Position numbers and translations under genes: made by a program
Assembly: GCA_039936115.1 (NCBI GenBank)
Contig: JBDTIZ010000156.1
Coordinates: 1 to 15,883, forward strand
DNA length: 15,883 nucleotides
Origin: DATIJJ01 sp039936115
GTDB taxonomy: Bacteria; Pseudomonadota; Gammaproteobacteria; DSM-16500
Direction of reading: 5' to 3'
Shown: positions 14,430-15,883 of the stretch, in pieces
How positions within the stretch are numbered: the first letter of the stretch is position 1
Layout of the letters: each line of letters starts with the position of its first letter
The notes under the pieces: model-generated
Seen by the model: only the letters and a program-made list of their open reading frames with translations
Database searches by the model: none
What the model was told of the DNA's origin: nothing

Positions 14430-15794
14430 ATGTTTACGCACCTTCTTGGAGCTAGTGGTTCAAATTTTCGTAAAGAACAGATGTTTGAAAAGTCGTGTGC
14501 GCTATGGCATGCTCGTTTCTATTTTCTGTTCTACTTGAAGATAGCGAGGAAAAAAAACCGCTCGGTCAGCAAATGCAAGATATCTTTGAAATTGCGATTT
14601 ATTCCAAAATATGGGTAAAGATAGGTGATGTTGCTGACTCAAACATGTGCATGAATTTTATAACACAATTTATTGAAGAAAAAAATATACAAATGATTCA
14701 AAAGGAAGCTGTGGCAGAAATCGCACCGACTCCCAATCATATTTTGATTTACGTCGCTAATTTACATTGTGAGCTAGTGCTCCCTGCCGGGAATGTTTTT
14801 GTAAGAGTCACTAACAAAGGGTTTATAGAAAGCTCAAAAATTGATATGTATGATCCAATTGGATTTGTAGTAAGAATTGATACTTCACATCTTGATAAGG
14901 ATAAAATAAGAGAAGCTTACGTTTCTTATAAACAAGAAATTGCCAAAATTTTAGCAGATATTTACTTGGGCGGTGATGACTTAGCGAAGTGGATTTTGCC
15001 TCCCGTAAAAGTTTTATATCAATTCGCGCCTGATTTATTTAAGGAAAAACTTGAAAAAATTCTTATTGCAATAAAAACAAATAACAAACAGCCATGGCTT
15101 GAAATTGAAGAGGTATTGCAGGTTTTTTCTGGTCATAAAGAAATATTAAAGATTATTCTAGCTAATGCAGATATTTTCTTGGCTGATGGATCTGACTTAT
15201 TACGAACAGCAAGAATTTTTCCTGAAGAAAAAGATACAATTGCTGAGTATCTTGTTAAGAATCCTGAAAAATACTTATTAGGTTTTTGGGATATAACTCC
15301 TTTTAGTGACCAGTTTCCTGAAAAAAAATCTAATATTGATTCTTATTTTTTAAATATTCTTTCTAGAAACCCAGAAAAATTACTAACTAATTGGTTTTCT
15401 ATTCAGGTTGGATTGACACAATTTCCAGATCAAAGAGAAAAAATGGCTAGCTATATAATGCAAAATAATGCAAAACCCAGAAGTTTTTTTAAATTCTGAC
15501 ATCGGAGTAGCTAATGCTCTTCGATTATTTCCAGAAATGAAAGAAAAAATTGAATCTACTCTTCAGCAAAAAGGGTATGACCAGTTTGGACTTTTTGTAA
15601 AAAATGAAACATCAGCGCCACCCGGCATCGAAACAAAAACAGCTGATGAAGGATCCGCAACTGTAAAAGTTAGCGGCCGAAATACTCTTTTTAGTCACCC
15701 TACTGACAGCCCTCCTACATTATCACGTAAATTATCATACGAATCTTATTTGGAAGAGTATAATGACCCCCGCAATTTAGACCACACAAGCTGA
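14430..15794 (+). pseudogene. Helical-repeat protein gene broken by a 10-bp duplication and possibly a 5' frameshift
   Basis: The main open frame (14495-15499) ends MQNNAKPRSFFKF. Its protein continues in another frame (15468-15794) as NPEVFLNSD and onward. The C-terminal part has helical repeats of about 32 residues, each starting N-[PA]-[ED] with Phe-Pro at positions 19-20: NADIFLA, NPEKYLL, NPEKLLT, and the fourth (NPEVFLN) in the shifted frame. One copy of a 10-bp duplication (15456-15475) accounts for the shift. At the 5' end, the only good start (GGAGG at 14418-14422, ATG at 14430) opens a different frame (MFTHLLGASGSNFRKEQM) that stops at 14618. The frame used downstream has no start with an SD. 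So a second lesion is likely. An intact version would be about 430-450 residues, cytosolic or secreted without a signal peptide. Function unknown. Confidence 0.7.
15456..15475 (+). repeat. Exact 10-bp tandem duplication causing a frameshift
   Basis: TAATGCAAAA occurs twice in a row (15456-15465 and 15466-15475). Ten bases shift the frame by one. Deleting one copy reads through as SYIMQ-NPEVFLNSD and makes the third helical repeat exactly 32 residues, the same as the first and fourth. Confidence 0.9.
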
Positions 15795-15832
15795 AAAATT
15801 TAGGCCATAATAGCCCTCCCGTGGAGGATAAA

Positions 15833-15883
15833 ATGGCTCGACACAGAAAGTGGTTACCCTCACTTAAATTTGAAATTGCATTA
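15833..15883 (+). CDS. Start of a gene running off the window (17 codons)
   Basis: ATG at 15833 is preceded by GGAGG (15823-15827) at a 5-base spacing. The frame stays open to the last base, reading MARHRKWLPSLKFEIAL. The basic N-terminus followed by LKFEIAL could lead into a membrane segment, as in many sensor or membrane proteins, but too little is visible to name it. It starts 38 bases after the broken repeat gene and may share its transcript, or use a CATAAT at 15806-15811. Confidence 0.6.
   Translation, partial: MARHRKWLPSLKFEIAL

Noticed and set aside
1..15883. tRNA, rRNA, riboswitch or plasmid/phage origin
   Set aside because: I looked for cloverleaf, rRNA and conserved riboswitch patterns by eye and found none that I could support.

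Overview
The window is AT-rich bacterial DNA with compact genes and clear Shine-Dalgarno sites. It carries many proteins of a kind expected from a host-associated gammaproteobacterium, most likely in or near Legionellales (the Legionella/Coxiella/Berkiella-type groups). This assignment is an inference. It rests on helical-repeat and ankyrin-like proteins, probable papain-like and deamidase-like enzymes standing alone, small Sec-secreted cysteine proteins and REP-type palindromes. There is no rRNA, tRNA or housekeeping marker to confirm it.

Layout. Positions 1-110 hold degenerate direct repeats that look like an insertion-sequence end. A minus-strand gene of unknown function (232-1197) is divergent from a two-gene operon of large paralogous proteins (1470-3908 and 3931-6003). 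Two small secreted four-cysteine proteins follow (6106-6408 and 6639-7025), separated by a REP palindrome. Positions 7029-7285 hold a 20-bp tandem array running into a perfect 28-bp inverted repeat. Next is a secreted glycoside hydrolase (7414-9117), then a predicted NTAN1/CheD-fold amidohydrolase (9156-9974), an exported alpha/beta hydrolase (10157-11095), a papain-like cysteine enzyme (11214-11993) and a divergent RNase H-like protein (12076-12627). A convergent minus-strand gene of unknown function occupies 12836-14119. The right end holds a broken helical-repeat gene (14430-15794) and the first 17 codons of another gene (15833-15883).

Main discovery. The 7414-9117 product contains every recognisable block of a GH8 (alpha/alpha)6-barrel glucanase, but in swapped order. 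The usual C-terminal half (YDASR base motif, then the GPLA and LLTEALLTGN helices) comes first. The usual N-terminal half (TVSEGMAYGLL acid motif, ATDAD motif, then the Y-x-APA segment) comes second. All three expected carboxylates are kept. This is the pattern of a natural circular permutation.

Second result. The gene at the right end is interrupted by an exact 10-bp tandem duplication. Removing one copy restores the frame and also restores the exact 32-residue period of its helical repeats.

How the genes may work together. The stretch 9156-12627 holds four small enzymes one after another: an amidohydrolase, an esterase-like protein, a papain-like protein and a nuclease-fold protein. The large solenoid proteins lie upstream and the repeat pseudogene downstream. 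This resembles an accessory island of host-interaction factors, but no secretion-system gene is present and export of the non-signal-peptide proteins is conjecture.
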